Source: Herpetomonas samuelpessoai (lineage: Eukaryota; Euglenozoa; Kinetoplastea; Trypanosomatida; Trypanosomatidae). Taken from it: a DNA stretch of 64,000 bases. Made by a program: the position numbers and the translations under genes. The DNA lies in contig JASAOC010002095.1 of assembly GCA_030849835.1 (NCBI GenBank), positions 62,001-126,000 on the forward strand, in the 5' to 3' direction. Positions 51,001 to 62,700 of this stretch are shown here, one piece after another. Within the stretch, counting starts at the first letter, position 1. Every line of letters starts with the position of its first letter. A model generated the notes under the pieces. It was not told where the DNA came from. It made no database searches and saw nothing but the letters and a program-made list of their open reading frames with translations.

Positions 51001-52187
51001 ACCGTTTCAAATTCGAGGGCGGCACTTTCAGGCGACGTGACGGCAGCGGTCATGTTGTATACCTTGACCGCGCCGTTGGTCAGTGCGAGGACGACGCGGT
51101 CCTTGTCCATGCAGGCGATGCTGCGAATGCCGAGAGAGGCCTCAACGGCGGCCACCGTTGCCACAGGGGTCTTGCTCGCGGTCGACCACTTATAGATGTG
51201 GTTGCTATCGGTGCTGACAGTATAAAGGGCGCCTCCCTCGTTGGGCACCCACGCGATGCCGCTGATCCGCTTCTTAGTGTCAAACGTCACGAGCGGGGCG
51301 GAGGTTTGGTTGCTGTCGCAGAGAACAAGACCACCCTCGGCGCTGCCCACCGCGATCTGGCTGGCCGTGACGGGATCGTAGGCGATCACGCTGACCGGGA
51401 GGGCATTCGGGGCCAGTACGCGCTCTTTTTCCTTGGTCGATGGGGGGAATGGAACGAGGTGGCCAGCGGGTGTCAGCCCGGTCGACGCGCTCAGCGTAAA
51501 GAAGGCAAGCACGCCATCGCTGGTGCCGCAGGCAATCAAATCCGCACGAGCCGGGGACACAGCCACACACTCGACCCCTTCTACGCCGCTTCCGGCGCTA
51601 GGGCCACTGCTGCCGCCACTGCCAACGCTTGTGGTGGAAGGAAAGCCAGAGGGCGTGCTTACGGTGGAGTGCGGAGGCGCTGGCACCGACACGCAGCGTG
51701 GGTCGTGTGGACCGTCGTTGGTGTTGAGCGAGATGAGCCGCCCTGTTGTAGTGGCAAAAATTAGATGGTATTTTCCAGCCACACACATGGTGGACGGAGA
51801 GCCCTCGCGCTTGAACATGGCTGCCAGCGACGGGGGAATGCGTTTCGCGGTGAGAGGCTCCGCATCCGCCAGACGCCACACCACCACCGACTTGGATTGC
51901 GTGGACATGCACGCCATCACTTCGTCGTTGTAGTCAAACGCACTAATCGCTGCATTCATGCCACATCCAAAGAGCGTCTGGAGGGAGAAGTTCACGACAT
52001 CGATCGTCTGCGGTGCCGCATTGGCGGCAGCATCGGTGGCGAGCTTGGGCACCGTTTTGGCCTCCATGCGGTAGAGAGAAATCCCTTGCGCGGATGCATA
52101 GGCAAAGGTCTGCGGTTTCGCCACAACACTCTTGAGGCACTGAGGGCTGCAGCCTGGTGGAATCACAGTCACCGGTGTCAGAGCCAT
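48099..52187 (-). CDS. WDR17: WDR17-type protein: tandem WD40 propellers plus helical C-terminus
   Basis: This 1,362-residue protein has the layout of WDR17. Residues 1 to about 700 hold many WD40 repeats (HTDAVLTARFSRHDKDLLAS, GADGTLRVWNM; SGSADATIRLWDIRNGVCVT; ASRDGSFVVWFL), forming two propellers. Specific matches to my memory of human WDR17 include the opening (VIPPGCSPQ against LLPAGCQPW), AWVPNEGG against AWVPSAPG, and a final HPERPLVFVSASRDG. The remainder (about 780-1362) is helical with TPR-like pairs (WKEYCNLLMEAEEWDRAIAA), resembling IFT-type WD40-plus-solenoid proteins. WDR17 function is poorly known; the architecture suggests a scaffold in trafficking or cilia. Length is close to the human protein (about 1,320). 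Start ATG at 52187. Poly-Thr/Ser stretch near 1210. Confidence 0.85.
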   Translation of the reverse strand: MALTPVTVIPPGCSPQCLKSVVAKPQTFAYASAQGISLYRMEAKTVPKLATDAAANAAPQTIDVVNFSLQTLFGCGMNAAISAFDYNDEVMACMSTQSKSVVVWRLADAEPLTAKRIPPSLAAMFKREGSPSTMCVAGKYHLIFATTTGRLISLNTNDGPHDPRCVSVPAPPHSTVSTPSGFPSTTSVGSGGSSGPSAGSGVEGVECVAVSPARADLIACGTSDGVLAFFTLSASTGLTPAGHLVPFPPSTKEKERVLAPNALPVSVIAYDPVTASQIAVGSAEGGLVLCDSNQTSAPLVTFDTKKRISGIAWVPNEGGALYTVSTDSNHIYKWSTASKTPVATVAAVEASLGIRSIACMDKDRVVLALTNGAVKVYNMTAAVTSPESAALEFETVAGHTDAVLTARFSRHDKDLLASAGADGTLRVWNMKTSSLLSSIDVGPVMVYSVDWSHNGKHLVAALGSGEVVQYNVTTQRQGWRTSVFPEHVYRVVWSSAGDSSVIAATSRSGVALLSKDGQVIRRFASPGGAVSAVDIEPTKAKTLAIGCNDHKVYIYSLTSNSDVPVLTLSGHSDAVSDVSYNVTAPQFLLSGGYDGTLRVWDLSAPDSHTISVNARILKGHSDRIKSVAWCSLAPYLALSGSADATIRLWDIRNGVCVTTVRGHNADVCAITSHPERPLVFVSASRDGSFVVWFLSLLRQVYLDAALGSLEQCVVADPASLMTVASGASVSVSVVGGAAVQKLVKELREGSAASRPTERMEKLVNFFEFPLGAADLAQLATYATDPATYVVDAGRGTSAGQIVVPTAKLIDSRLAKAKQSAEKAHGRTVAAAGAAYKKKRILAAAEEMLQVGQWKEYCNLLMEAEEWDRAIAAAPAVSAAYWREVCLQAAAAMEKEGDARAVTYYIIAEESSRAAALMTRLSLDNADAAAVVSRTCPQRNPGAAADAEPPRQSTVDTEGVSAGAKRAQDTRMAQLYQYHSPRVIAAAHLASGRNDEAVRTLAHSGDVALTHILVHTVPLRDQASIDAAYYLSMLLSARLRQWDMAVTCATRQSNAYHSLATLVALFQFTHGKQVSRVPSQSVSSAGMASFQAINDKLKGFYDQIRGEIGKLQLPLDNDAIQQRHASDGLASQNMLAAMVLQSDSAMGPVTGSQTLQSVHGFVESLVGLAVQDADGPNAAFYLKQAYNVTGYVALPISLPARNSSGGSANPANGSSSTTTTNTTAGGTLSPEHKKFLCLCYLVAALMCVKVYRFPTLLSPVFLKARELTQGDGNLESLVSKVQAALGTYSPHSQEVDCAPVGAVLPAMGSDGKQLVSSITSQAIRGPVHLLEDSSSLMSKEEALAWSMCCQFSPIASGARVAVL

Positions 52188-53293
52188 GGTGAGGTGGGGG
52201 AGAGGGGGGAGGGATGCTACGGAGGAGGATGCGTTGGGAGTCTTGTACTCCAGGTGAATGGGTCACCGGGGTCGGTATTCCAACGACGTGGATGGTGCGT
52301 CAGTACTGCTGTCCCACTACCGTGACCGCGGTGTGGTACGCTGAACACCGTAAGGAGATTTCTCTGTCTATAAAATGAGATCGCCTCTTTGGGGTAAGCA
52401 CAGGAGTAGAGGATACTATATATATGGAAGAGTCAAAAAACACGCAGGGCAACTCCGAAGAGAAAGAACGGAACAGTTCGCAAACGCAGAGGTACAGGGT
52501 AGTGAGAGGAAAGGGGAGGGAGGGGGTGGGGGTATTACAGAGCTGTGTATGTGTGTATATGATCAACGGTGCCACAAGAGCACGCTAACAAAGGGGAGTT
52601 GAAACGGGTAAATTACAAACGGAATGTAGCTTCCGTGTCACGAAAAACGACAAAGGGGAACACGTATCTCGGGTGTAATCTAACCTTTGTGAGAAGCGTG
52701 GTCGAAAAAAAAAAAGCGGCAAGTGATCCGTGTGAGGATAGGGGTAGCAGGTGGTGTATCTTTTTTCCTTGTCGAACAGTGGGTGCTAAAGAAGGAAGCG
52801 ATCGGTTTCTAATGCGCGCGTTTCCTTTTCTACTTTTTTTTTGTGTGTGAGTGTGTGTGTTTCGCAAAGAAGGTCTGCGTTGGCACAACGCAAAAAAGGT
52901 GACGAGACGATGAGTAAAAAGAAAAACAGCTCTCGTTGGACTACTCGTGACTACCGTTTCGTTTGGTGAAACGAAAGAAGAACAATAGGAAAGCGTGAAC
53001 GACGTAGGTGTGCGGAACAATGTACCGTAACGTGACAAGGAGCACGACGCATCGAGATCATTTCTTTCATAACGTCAGGGGCGGGGATGTGCGAGCTGTT
53101 TTTCACTATGGAACCGTTTGTTTCTCGTAGACCCTTCTGTCGAATCAGTGTCTACGTGTGTGCCTGTAAAGCGGAACTCCGGAACTAGTAGGAGGAGCGA
53201 TTTTCTCTTTCATAGTTCCTCGAGGTCAAAGGTATATTTTCTGAGGGTATATGAACGTAGATGATGTTGTTTTTCATTTTGAAGGAAAGCAAT
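52188..53293. other. Intergenic region upstream of the WDR17-like gene
   Basis: No gene supported. It contains GT-rich sequence at about 52842-52861, short A and T homopolymers, and a purine-rich plus strand at 52430-52540 (C/T-rich transcript), a likely trans-splicing tract for the WDR17-like gene. Confidence 0.45.
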
Positions 53294-56167
53294 TCACAGC
53301 GTGGGATGTCGCTGCTGTACTCCAGCGAGGTTCTGGGTGGCCTCCACGCACCACTGCACATTCGCGAGGACTTTCTTCGCGGCCACTGTCCACACCGCAT
53401 CTGTGACGGCACCATGGGTGAAGGGGAAGCCGTCAATGCGGTTGCCGGAAACGGTGAACGGGGGCCGCGTAGGAAACGTGCTTTCTAAGCCACGTGGAGG
53501 TTCGGTAGGGCTACCCCCGCAAGCAGAGACCTCTCGCGTGCGGGCAGTGGTGAGGGAGGGAGGAGGACAAGGCCCGGCGATGAACTGCAGACGCCGTTGC
53601 TGGCACTGAAGGCCGTTTTGAATGCAAGCGCAAAGCTCTGCCACACATTCGAGCACCCTATCGCACGCCGTTCCAAACGTCTTCCAGGCAAATATCTTTT
53701 GCTGAATGAAAAAGTCCACGGTCGACTTCACCGTAACTTCGTTCGCGTTCGAGTCGTCGTTGCCGCGCGACGAGGTGCCGCTTTGGGCAGCTCGGCCGAA
53801 GAAGGACGTTGCGTTGAAGAGCGCCGCTGCACTCCCTCCGCCTGTGGTCCCCCCGCTGTCCCCACCACCACGCTGGCGCGGCGTGCGACGTTCAAGGATG
53901 TCAATGGTGGTCCTATCCCCCTTGAGGTGAAAGCGTGCGCAACGAAACTCGTGCTTGTGCCACCTCGCCAGTTCCACGAGAAGCTGGGCGAGCATACCGC
54001 AGGCCGTGTTCACCTCTTGCACTGACACCCGTTCTTCCACCGCGGCAGTGGCATCGTGCGCAGCCGTGTGAGCTGTGAGCTGCCGCCTAAACGACGACTC
54101 ACCAGACAAGAGTACTTGTGTGTACAGCTGCTGCCTGCGCACGGTCTCCCACAGAAGCAGCTCCTCTCCCGCGGCGGTCGTGATGGTCTCACTTTCCGGT
54201 GTGTCACCTAGAGACGTGACGGCGTGACTGGGATGCGCACGAGTTGTGTTGCTGCGCGCAACCACCAAACCGAGGCGTAATCCCGCAATGGTGCCGAACC
54301 CCACGCTGCCTACGAACGCCGTACTCGCGTCATGCGCCATGGTGGAAAGGTCGTCACGCGTCGCCACAGGAAAGGCCCAGGCGGCAGGTAAAGTGGTCTC
54401 CAGGGTGTGAAGGCTGTTGGCCATATCCGCCGACGTGGTGAGTCGGCTGTCCACCTCCTCCTGCCGCCACCATGCGATATCCGCGCGCCAGACGTTTTCT
54501 CGCGTCGCCAAGTCAGACCAACGTTCGGCATTCTCTCGACGTTGCGCATCGAGTGCACGGAGAACTTCCTCGGCTTCCGTGATTTCGTGTTGGACCTGCG
54601 TGTAAGCGTCCTTTACGCGTTTGATTTCCTCGTCTTCCTCGACACGCATGCTCCCGTGCGCTTCCACGACGTTGTCAGATGCGTGCTTTGCGGAACCATA
54701 CTCCTCCCCACTAAGAACAGAGGACAGTAGGTTGGCCACAACTGCCGTACCGGGGCAAGTTTGCATCGAGTCGAAACGCCCAAGAAGCGACAAGATATCT
54801 GGCGTAGGCAACACGTCCAAGGGCTCACCCCCACTGGTGGCGTTGGCAAGATCCCCAAGTGGGACGGCAGAGGGCTCTGCGGCGCAGAACCCTTCAAGAT
54901 CCTCGAGTGTTTGCCGTGCTCGGCTCTGCATGCTTGGCAGCGTTCGTTTTCTCCAACAGTCCGCGCACAGCGGCGCATTGACATGAAAAGCAGAAGGAAT
55001 TGCACTATCACTTGTCGTGATAGACCTCAAGCGGTTCACGGAGGCTTGTAGGGAAGCATGCGTGACATGCCGGAGAAGCTTCTCGTAGATCACATCTGTG
55101 GTCGTGAACCTTTGTGGGGGCCACGTGTCTGTATCGGACGCCGCCGTCTGTTCCTCTGTTGACAGATATTTTCCACTGTGGCTATCGCCCTTGGTTTTCA
55201 AAAATAAGCCCGGATTAAACCTGTGAACACTGTCCTCCTCCATTTCCGGACTGTCAACGGGTTCGTCGTGATTCGCGCTTCCTTGCAGTGGCTCGCTAGG
55301 TACACGGGGGCGAAATGTTCCGTTGTCTGTTGCCTCACTGGCAGGAAAGAGGCGTTGAAAGAGACCTTGCATGTACAACGTTGCCTGTCGGGTGGCCAAC
55401 CAGTCTACCGGTTGGGTGATAAAGGGTGGAAGAGCGTTAAGGACCTCACGTTGCGCTCGGAAATGGGACGCGTTTTCAAAGGCCGGGGCACTAGCGTGTT
55501 GGTTGGCGCTGCACGACTCTCCATAAAACTCGCACGTCTCCTCAGCGTGTGCAGACTCTGCCGTGCTTTCATCTCCGTCATCCGAGACCAGACACAAGGA
55601 CTCAAAGGATTCCTCTGTCTCTTCTGCGCAGGCGTGCCACAACGAGAAGGGCGAAGGCTGCAGGTGTCCGTATGCACCCGCAGAGGTACGCACCGAACTC
55701 ACCAGTATCCGTGGGAGGGAACCCATACGCTCCGCTGCATCATGTTCTTGTCCCGGAGTACGCTGCGGTACGAGGACGGCTTCTTGTTGTTGTCGCAGGT
55801 AATGGTGCAACAGACGGGACTGACGCCTCCGTCGTTCCTCTGCCGCGAGCATGTCCACGAGGGTCGCAGGCCCCTCTGCCTCCTCGTGTGACCTCGTTAA
55901 ATCCGAGGGAATATGCTGAGAAAGCAGCGAGGGGCTGCAAAAGAGGCCACGTTCTCCATCGTCTGTTTCACCCGCCAGTAAACGCGGGACCACGTACGGT
56001 ACGTCGCGGCGACACGAGGTGCAGGTTAGGGCAAGTGCCGCTGGACGGTCATGCGATGGAGCGCCGACAGGTTTCGCTGCAAAAGGCTTCTCTGAGCCTA
56101 TGTGCGTGCCTCGGCGTTCATACGGATCCTCCACTTCCCCAGACCACCGTGCGGCTGCTGCCGTCAT
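53294..56167 (-). CDS. ATG6: Beclin 1 / ATG6 / VPS30 homologue with large insertions
   Basis: This 957-residue protein shows the Beclin 1 layout, roughly twice the usual length. Paired CxxC motifs occur at C49-C52 and C401-C404; in Beclin they lie about 115 residues apart, here about 350. A coiled coil follows at about 509-575 (EIKRVKDAYTQVQHEITEAE). The evolutionarily conserved domain covers about 600-957: FGTIAGLRLGL corresponds to the FGTINNFRLGR motif, VSVQEVNTACGMLAQLLVEL to [20 protein letters not shown], and the end KKVLANVQWCVEATQN to KFMLTNLKWGLAWVSSQ. As a subunit of the class III PI3-kinase (VPS34) complexes it would act in autophagosome nucleation and endosomal sorting. Low-complexity inserts separate the modules, including a Gly-rich one inside the conserved domain. 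Start at the ATG at 56167; the longer frame to 56278 begins only with TTG. Confidence 0.88.
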   Translation of the reverse strand: MTAAAARWSGEVEDPYERRGTHIGSEKPFAAKPVGAPSHDRPAALALTCTSCRRDVPYVVPRLLAGETDDGERGLFCSPSLLSQHIPSDLTRSHEEAEGPATLVDMLAAEERRRRQSRLLHHYLRQQQEAVLVPQRTPGQEHDAAERMGSLPRILVSSVRTSAGAYGHLQPSPFSLWHACAEETEESFESLCLVSDDGDESTAESAHAEETCEFYGESCSANQHASAPAFENASHFRAQREVLNALPPFITQPVDWLATRQATLYMQGLFQRLFPASEATDNGTFRPRVPSEPLQGSANHDEPVDSPEMEEDSVHRFNPGLFLKTKGDSHSGKYLSTEEQTAASDTDTWPPQRFTTTDVIYEKLLRHVTHASLQASVNRLRSITTSDSAIPSAFHVNAPLCADCWRKRTLPSMQSRARQTLEDLEGFCAAEPSAVPLGDLANATSGGEPLDVLPTPDILSLLGRFDSMQTCPGTAVVANLLSSVLSGEEYGSAKHASDNVVEAHGSMRVEEDEEIKRVKDAYTQVQHEITEAEEVLRALDAQRRENAERWSDLATRENVWRADIAWWRQEEVDSRLTTSADMANSLHTLETTLPAAWAFPVATRDDLSTMAHDASTAFVGSVGFGTIAGLRLGLVVARSNTTRAHPSHAVTSLGDTPESETITTAAGEELLLWETVRRQQLYTQVLLSGESSFRRQLTAHTAAHDATAAVEERVSVQEVNTACGMLAQLLVELARWHKHEFRCARFHLKGDRTTIDILERRTPRQRGGGDSGGTTGGGSAAALFNATSFFGRAAQSGTSSRGNDDSNANEVTVKSTVDFFIQQKIFAWKTFGTACDRVLECVAELCACIQNGLQCQQRRLQFIAGPCPPPSLTTARTREVSACGGSPTEPPRGLESTFPTRPPFTVSGNRIDGFPFTHGAVTDAVWTVAAKKVLANVQWCVEATQNLAGVQQRHPTL

Positions 56168-56742
56168 GGAGACGTGGCGGTAGAAAGCTCCTTGTAGGAA
56201 AGGAATCAAAGCGCTTCCGTCAAGGTACTGCGAATAGGGAGAGACCCGCCGGGTGCACCGTGGAGAGCGCGTCCACAATGGCAGTCCTTCTAGGAAAAGT
56301 GTAAACCGCAGCTTTGTACTCAGAATTCTCTACTGTGAGACACAGACAAACGTGTAGGGGAGAGTCACAATACATTGCAACCGCACAGGAAATAGGAGGA
56401 GAGACACGGGGGAGATCCGCTGCGCCAACCATCGACAGTTCCAGATTCACCCGGTGAGGTGACATGCCATATCGAGCAGAATCCGTGGCGCACATCCAAA
56501 ACCCCACAGAGAACTCTGTGGGCAATTATTTATGTTTGACAAGAAAATTTCATTCACAGATCTTGTGTAGGACATGTATGGGTACTGCACGAAGGCAGTG
56601 AAGAAGGGTTAGCAGCAAGGAGGAACGGCGCCCCATCTATGGTGAGCAAGAGAGTGTATGGAAGGGAACCTTGTGTCAAAAAAAAGGTCCGTAAAAGGAA
56701 AGTTGCAGCCGGAGAAACGCTGTGCTACCTCATTTGGGTGGG
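56168..56742. other. Intergenic region upstream of the ATG6 gene
   Basis: No gene supported. Short gap holding the ATG6 5' UTR and the 3' UTR of the coiled-coil protein gene. Confidence 0.45.
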
Positions 56743-59700
56743 TTACGGGTGGGACTGTGGTGAGCCGCTCCGGGACGTTGCACCACTGTGCGAAAGACGA
56801 GACTCCATGTCACCCAGCACCTCCAGCATTCGCTCCGCTTCCCCGCGCTTTAGCTTCACCATGTCCGCGTCTGACGCGGTGCTGCTCCGGCGCGAGTCCA
56901 CGCCAGAAAATGTGACCGAGTTCCTGTCGGAGCGGCGAAAACGATGACTGTCGTGCTGTTCCTGCGCCGCTCGACTGCTTTGTGCATGCTGCCCATCATA
57001 GAGGTCGGGAGCGGTACTCCACCTGTACACTGCGTCTTCTGCTACAGACGGCGGATTGATGGACACATAGCGGTCGTCGAAAGATTGACTCGTCGTGGAG
57101 GCTCCGGCCCTGACAGCACTGACCGGTAGCGTGTGTTCTGAGGAGTGACCAGGTCCTGCAGGATCGACGTATCTGCCTGATCCCATTCCCGCCTGTGAGT
57201 CTGCACTTTCGAACCTCAGCGGACGCTCCGCAGTGGTTCGCTGGAGACGCGGTGGGGGACTGAGGGAGGTAGAAGTAGCCGACTGCCGCGAATGCGCAAC
57301 CCGATGCTCTGGGACATGTTCTGTCGTCCGAACGTGTCGCGTGTTCTTCTCAGCAAACGATGTGCGTGTGGTGGAGGAGTAGGAGGACGAACGCCCCGCT
57401 GCTTCATCCACGCGCCCCTGCGCCTCGTGGTCGCTGGGTGGGGATGGAGACGGTTTCTTGGGCAGCGTGGAACGGCGCGATCCGAGGTAGGACGACGGCG
57501 GCGCATCAAACGCATCCTGGCCGTCTGTATCGTCCCCACCCTCCAGAAAGGGTGACGTCCGGCGGCTGCCCGCTGCAGGGCCGAAAGGAGCGTTGGCGCT
57601 GGCCTCACTGTTGGTGGATACCGTTGACGGGATGCGGTGTGCGTGCGGCATGGGGTTTTCCTGCTTGGCGGCAGCCTCCTGAAGCCTCAGCCGATGCTGC
57701 CTCACCACTTGTGGTTCGTAAATCCCAATCCCGCCCGTTGATGTCTGCCCGAGGCCGTGTGGGAGGCCTTGGTGAGGTTCGCGAAACCCGTTCAACTCGC
57801 GGGAGTCCAAGGAGATGGACGTGTGGGGAACCGAAGATGGTGCATAACCGACACCGGTCAAGGGGCCGGCCGTTGTCGCTGCCGCTTGCTTCCCTGATGT
57901 TACCTCGGTGAGTAGTGCTGATAGGACGGGTTGTTGGCGAGCGGTAGGAAGGGCCGTAAGTGAGCTACTTTCTACGTCGAGTCGGCCGCTCACGGAACTC
58001 GCGTACTGCCGCTCAGTAGCGGTCAAGGCAGCCAGGTAGTTGTGCTCCGCCGCCGCTCGCCGACCCAGTTCAATCTTGAGAGCACGAATTTCGTTCTGAA
58101 GTTGCTGCTGCACGCTGCGGAGGGAAATTTCATTCGCCTGATATTCCGCTGTCTGGTCTTCCTGCGCACGCCGTCGCATGCGTTCGTGTTGAAGCTCCTC
58201 CCCGAGAGAAAGCAGGCGCTGCCGCATCGCCTGGAGGTCCTCACTTGTGGGTTGACTTCGCACCATGTCTTCCAAGGCGGCGAGGTCTCGTGCAATGGAC
58301 TCCTGGCCATCCGTCTTTGCCTGCAGCGCACGTCCGAGTTCGATGTTTTGTGCAGTGATGAGCGCCATGTCTTTCTCGAGGTCCTGCACGCGTGCCTCCG
58401 CCGCCCGCAAACGTCCCTCGCGTGTGGACAAGATGTGCCGCAGCTCCGTGGCCAGGTCACGATTCTGCACGGAGTACTCCTTGTCCGAGGGACGGGTCGA
58501 TAGGGAGGTGGGGAATGAGACCGGACTGGGACGCGGGAGGGAGCGATTCCGCCAACGTTGGGTCAAATATTGGGAGCCCGAACACCACATACTCAACGGA
58601 GCAGATTCTACGTTCGAGCTTGGGGTCTTGAGAACCCGGTGGTACAGTGCGTGAAGCATGTACTCTACCAGATCGTAGGCGTTCGCTGTACGTCTTTGGT
58701 ATCCGCTGACAGAACTATCAGTGCCACGGCGTGCAGAGGTTAGAGATCCCTTGTGCTCGCGCTTGAAGAGGTGCCGCAAGGACCTGAGCAATTCATGCAG
58801 AGGGGGGAGGAAGGTGTCTGGCAAGACGGTGTGTCGTCGCAGACGCTCCGCCGTCACTTGCAACGTTCCAGGAAACGACAACATCGAGAGGAAAGGAATC
58901 TCTTGGACGGTCGGCACGAACCCTGTGGTGCCCTGCCAATGTACTGACCTGTCTGCAGTCTCCCCTTGCACGTCCTCTACATCGAGTGCTCTCTCTGTCG
59001 CGTCCTCTGCGAAGAACACAACGCGCGGGACGGAGGCGCTTGGCTCACGTGTCGCGCTCGTGCCATAAGATGAGCTGCGGCGCCCCGTGGAGCCTTCCGC
59101 AGAGGTCGTCTCGTCTGCTCCGAGAACGACGGAGGCGCTGCCAACAATAGAAACAGATGCAAAGCCTTCCATGGACAAAACTTGCTGCCGGCAAAGACAG
59201 GTGTGACGCAGGTGAAAGAGTGCCATCAAGGCCACCACAATGCTTCGAAAGCGGTTGCGGCCCCGCATGCGTGGTCGAGGAGAGGGTCGGGCATCCGTGA
59301 GCTTCGGAATATCGGAGCCGTCCGGCACTGCCCCTCTTTCTCGCGCGGCTTCTTCCAGTATGAGAGATTTCAGCGCTGCCAGCTGGGCCTCGGTCTCCCG
59401 CTGTCCTGCGCGGAGCCACTGCTTCTGCAGCTGCACTTCATCTCGTTGCAACATCACCAAGGAGGTCCATCGCGACCATTGTGTGAGAAGTGCGTAAAGG
59501 TACAGAACATCTTCACGATCGCTCGCAGCACGGCGCTCACATCGCTGGGTCGCTTCCGTGAGGCCCACGCGCTCGGCCAACAATTCGTCCCGTTCCTGCA
59601 CAACATCCCGCAGCGCCTCGGTAAAGGCAATGTGCTCCTTTCGGAGGTCTTCCCACTCAGCTTCTCGTTGCTCTAGCAACGCCTCCGACTGCGCCAGCCC

Positions 59701-62700
59701 TCGCTCTGCCGCTTGAAGGCGCCTCTCCAACGCCTGGTTCGTCCTTTTCCTATCCCCCACCTCCTTCTCTGCCACCTCGAGCTGCGACAGGAGCTCGGAG
59801 AGGCGAGACTCCACCTTTTCTTGCAACGCAGCGTTATCGTCGCGGCGTCTTGCCTCGCTGGCCTTGACCTCCTTCATGGCGCTGGCGATGCGACCCTCCA
59901 GTTCCTTGACGCGGTTCCGCTCCCCGACCAGTGCACTCTCTTGCTCGCGAACCACCTCCTTGTGCTTCTGTTTCATGTGATGGGCAGAAGCCTTGAGTTC
60001 GCGCACGTGGGCGAGGAGCTGGAGAAGGTGCTGGTGCGACTGCTGCACCTGCTCGAGTACGCCTTCAGACAAAGAATCGGCCTCAGACTGAGGACCCGCT
60101 GTAAGCAACGAGGAGGACGGGGAAGCTACGTCAGAAGGGTCGTGCGAGGGGACGACGGCTTGCTTCGTACCACTGGCCTTCGTGAGGCGAGGGTGAAACT
60201 CGCGTGCGGCGTTCTGTAGCAGTTGGTGTTGCTTTGTGAGGAGACGCACGAGGCGATTCCACTCGGCGCCGGCCTGTTGTTTCCTGTCGTTCGCCGCTGC
60301 AAGCTGTTCATGCAGTTCAGAGATGGTTTCCTGCGCTGCGGCAAGCTCACGCTGAAGCTCGTCTACTCGCCGCGACGGCGCCTCGATTTCCTCACGGAGC
60401 TCGTGACTTCCCTCGTCCGTCTCGCGAAGCATCACGCTCCGCTGCAGACTCTCCGCCATGATGAGCTTTACCACGGACGCAAGCGTGGACAATTGATCGG
60501 CACAAGAGTCACTGCCGTCATCACTGCACGCTTCCTGGGAATAGATTCTTGACATCAGTTCCTGTGCGGGTACCAATGCCGGAGAAACGTCAGCCGACGC
60601 TTCTCTGCACGTCGAGGCGTACTCTGAAACGATGCGGGCCATGCAGTCCTGCACCTCGCGACGAAAGGCTCCTCGTGTGGCAGCTTCACTTCGGTCCGTT
60701 TCCTTCATCAGCGTCTCGTGGAACTGACGCTCCTGCTGCGAAAGTTGCATTTGTTGAGAGCGAACGGTCGCCTCCAGCTCTGAAATGCGTCTCCGAGAGG
60801 CGCGTAGCTGCCGGGAGAGGGACAGAGAAGCCTCCGTGTCGTCATGGCGCGAGGATTCAAGCGTTTCACGGTGCACACGTGAGGCCTCCAAGGCAGCTTT
60901 CAGGTCGTCCTTCTCCGCTTGCAGAGACGCCACGTCCTCCAGCAGTCTTTCAACCTCCGCACAAAGCCGCTGCTTCTCCACATCGTCGCCGTTAGACGAG
61001 AGGCGGGCACGAGACTCCGCAGACGACGCAGCCGCAGCCTTTTCTCTCTCCTGGCGAAGTGTGTGGTCCGCCACCTGGAGCTCTCGCGTCAGGTATTGAA
61101 TATGCCTCAGCAATACCTTTTCGTTCTCGGTCTGCAGCGTGATGCCGGCGGCACCCATCGACTCGAGCAGGCTGTCTTGCTCCTGTTGCGTCAGTTCTGC
61201 GTACATATCCTCCGTGTCACGCTGTCTGCCGCTGTCATGGGAGACGTCCGGATGGAGACGCTCGGAGGGGACACTGCGGGAACCGGCGTGCTGGGGACCA
61301 ATCGCGTCGCTCGCAATCCCACTCACATCCAACAAACTGGACACCTCATTGTCACGGCTCTGCAATCCTTCTGTATCACCGTCCATGCGCGCGCCTCCGC
61401 GATGATCGTCGCGGCGTGCGCCAGCCTCGAGGAGTTTGCTCCGCCAACGACGGCGCTCTTGAGAGAGACGTGTTTCCCATGTCAACTGGAGCTTGTGAAG
61501 GTTTTCCTTCTCTGCAATTAAGATTGCCTTCTCTTTGTTAAGACTGTCGATACGGAGCTGCATTTTGGTGATAGTCTCTTGCGCCTCTAGGGAAGCTCGC
61601 TGGATTTCTTCCCGTGCAGACTCTCGTTGAAGACGTGAGGCGCTGGTACAGGACTCTAGTTTTACCTGCGCCTCATGCTTTTGCGATTGTGCTTCATCCC
61701 GTTCACGACGGACCGCATCCAGTGCATCGCGGAGTTCGTTCACGCGAACCCTTAACGAGCCCACGTCCTTGGATAAGGCCAGCGCTTCCTGGGACAAGGT
61801 ACTCATGGCTCTGTCGTGAGCGGCGGTTTCCTCTTCCCGCTGGTTCGTCTCCTTTCGCAGCTGCGTCTCGAGGCTCTGAATATGCTGCTTCTCCATCTCG
61901 TGAGCAGCAAGGGCAGCTTCATACGCTTCTTTGTAGTACATCAGCTCCTGCACCTGCTGCTGTGTTTCGCGAAGAAGCCGCTGCGCGTTGGCAGCGAACT
62001 GACTCCGCCACGCCCCAGCCGGTGATGTCACGTCCTGTAGAGAGCCGTTTCTGCTATCAAGGATAAGGGTATTCACTGGGAGAGAGGGAGGAGATGCCGC
62101 AGGGTGGCCCACCACGTGAATAGATGTAGTGGTGGGTGTACTCAAGAGGGCGGTACCAGAAGACACGGAGGTAACCGCTCCCTCCCGTGGTTGAGACCGG
62201 TCCGCAGCTCCCGTGGATCTGCTAAGTGCAGTGAGCTGAGCGCCCGTGTCGCTAACATCACCCCACACCGCTGGGCCGTGTGGTTGTAAAGTGGCCGGAT
62301 ATTTTCGGGGGAAATCTTCACGGGTAATACCAGAGGTCACAGATGAGGGAGCCGAGGGGGAGGACAGTGCTGAGGAAGTGAGCGGGTGCTGGGGTGACGG
62401 CACGGGTGCGAAGGGAGCGCTCTGCTGGGTCGCTTTGGAAGGTGAATGGAGAACGCTCACATGCTCAATAGAGACCTCGGTGTCAGCCAAGGCCGCCGCC
62501 GGGTCCGCACTGCCATGACTCTCCGCGCTCACATTCACCCCGGGACGAAAGCCCCGCTCCTCCAACGGAGTCGTCCCGCCCGCGAGTGAGGCTGGTGCCG
62601 GGTTGTCTTTGTGAGGCGTGACTTCACGTGTTTGCCCTGCAAGGGATAGAAGCGCGTCTAGGATTGTCGTGCCAGTGCTCACTGAGGCCGCACTCTGAGG

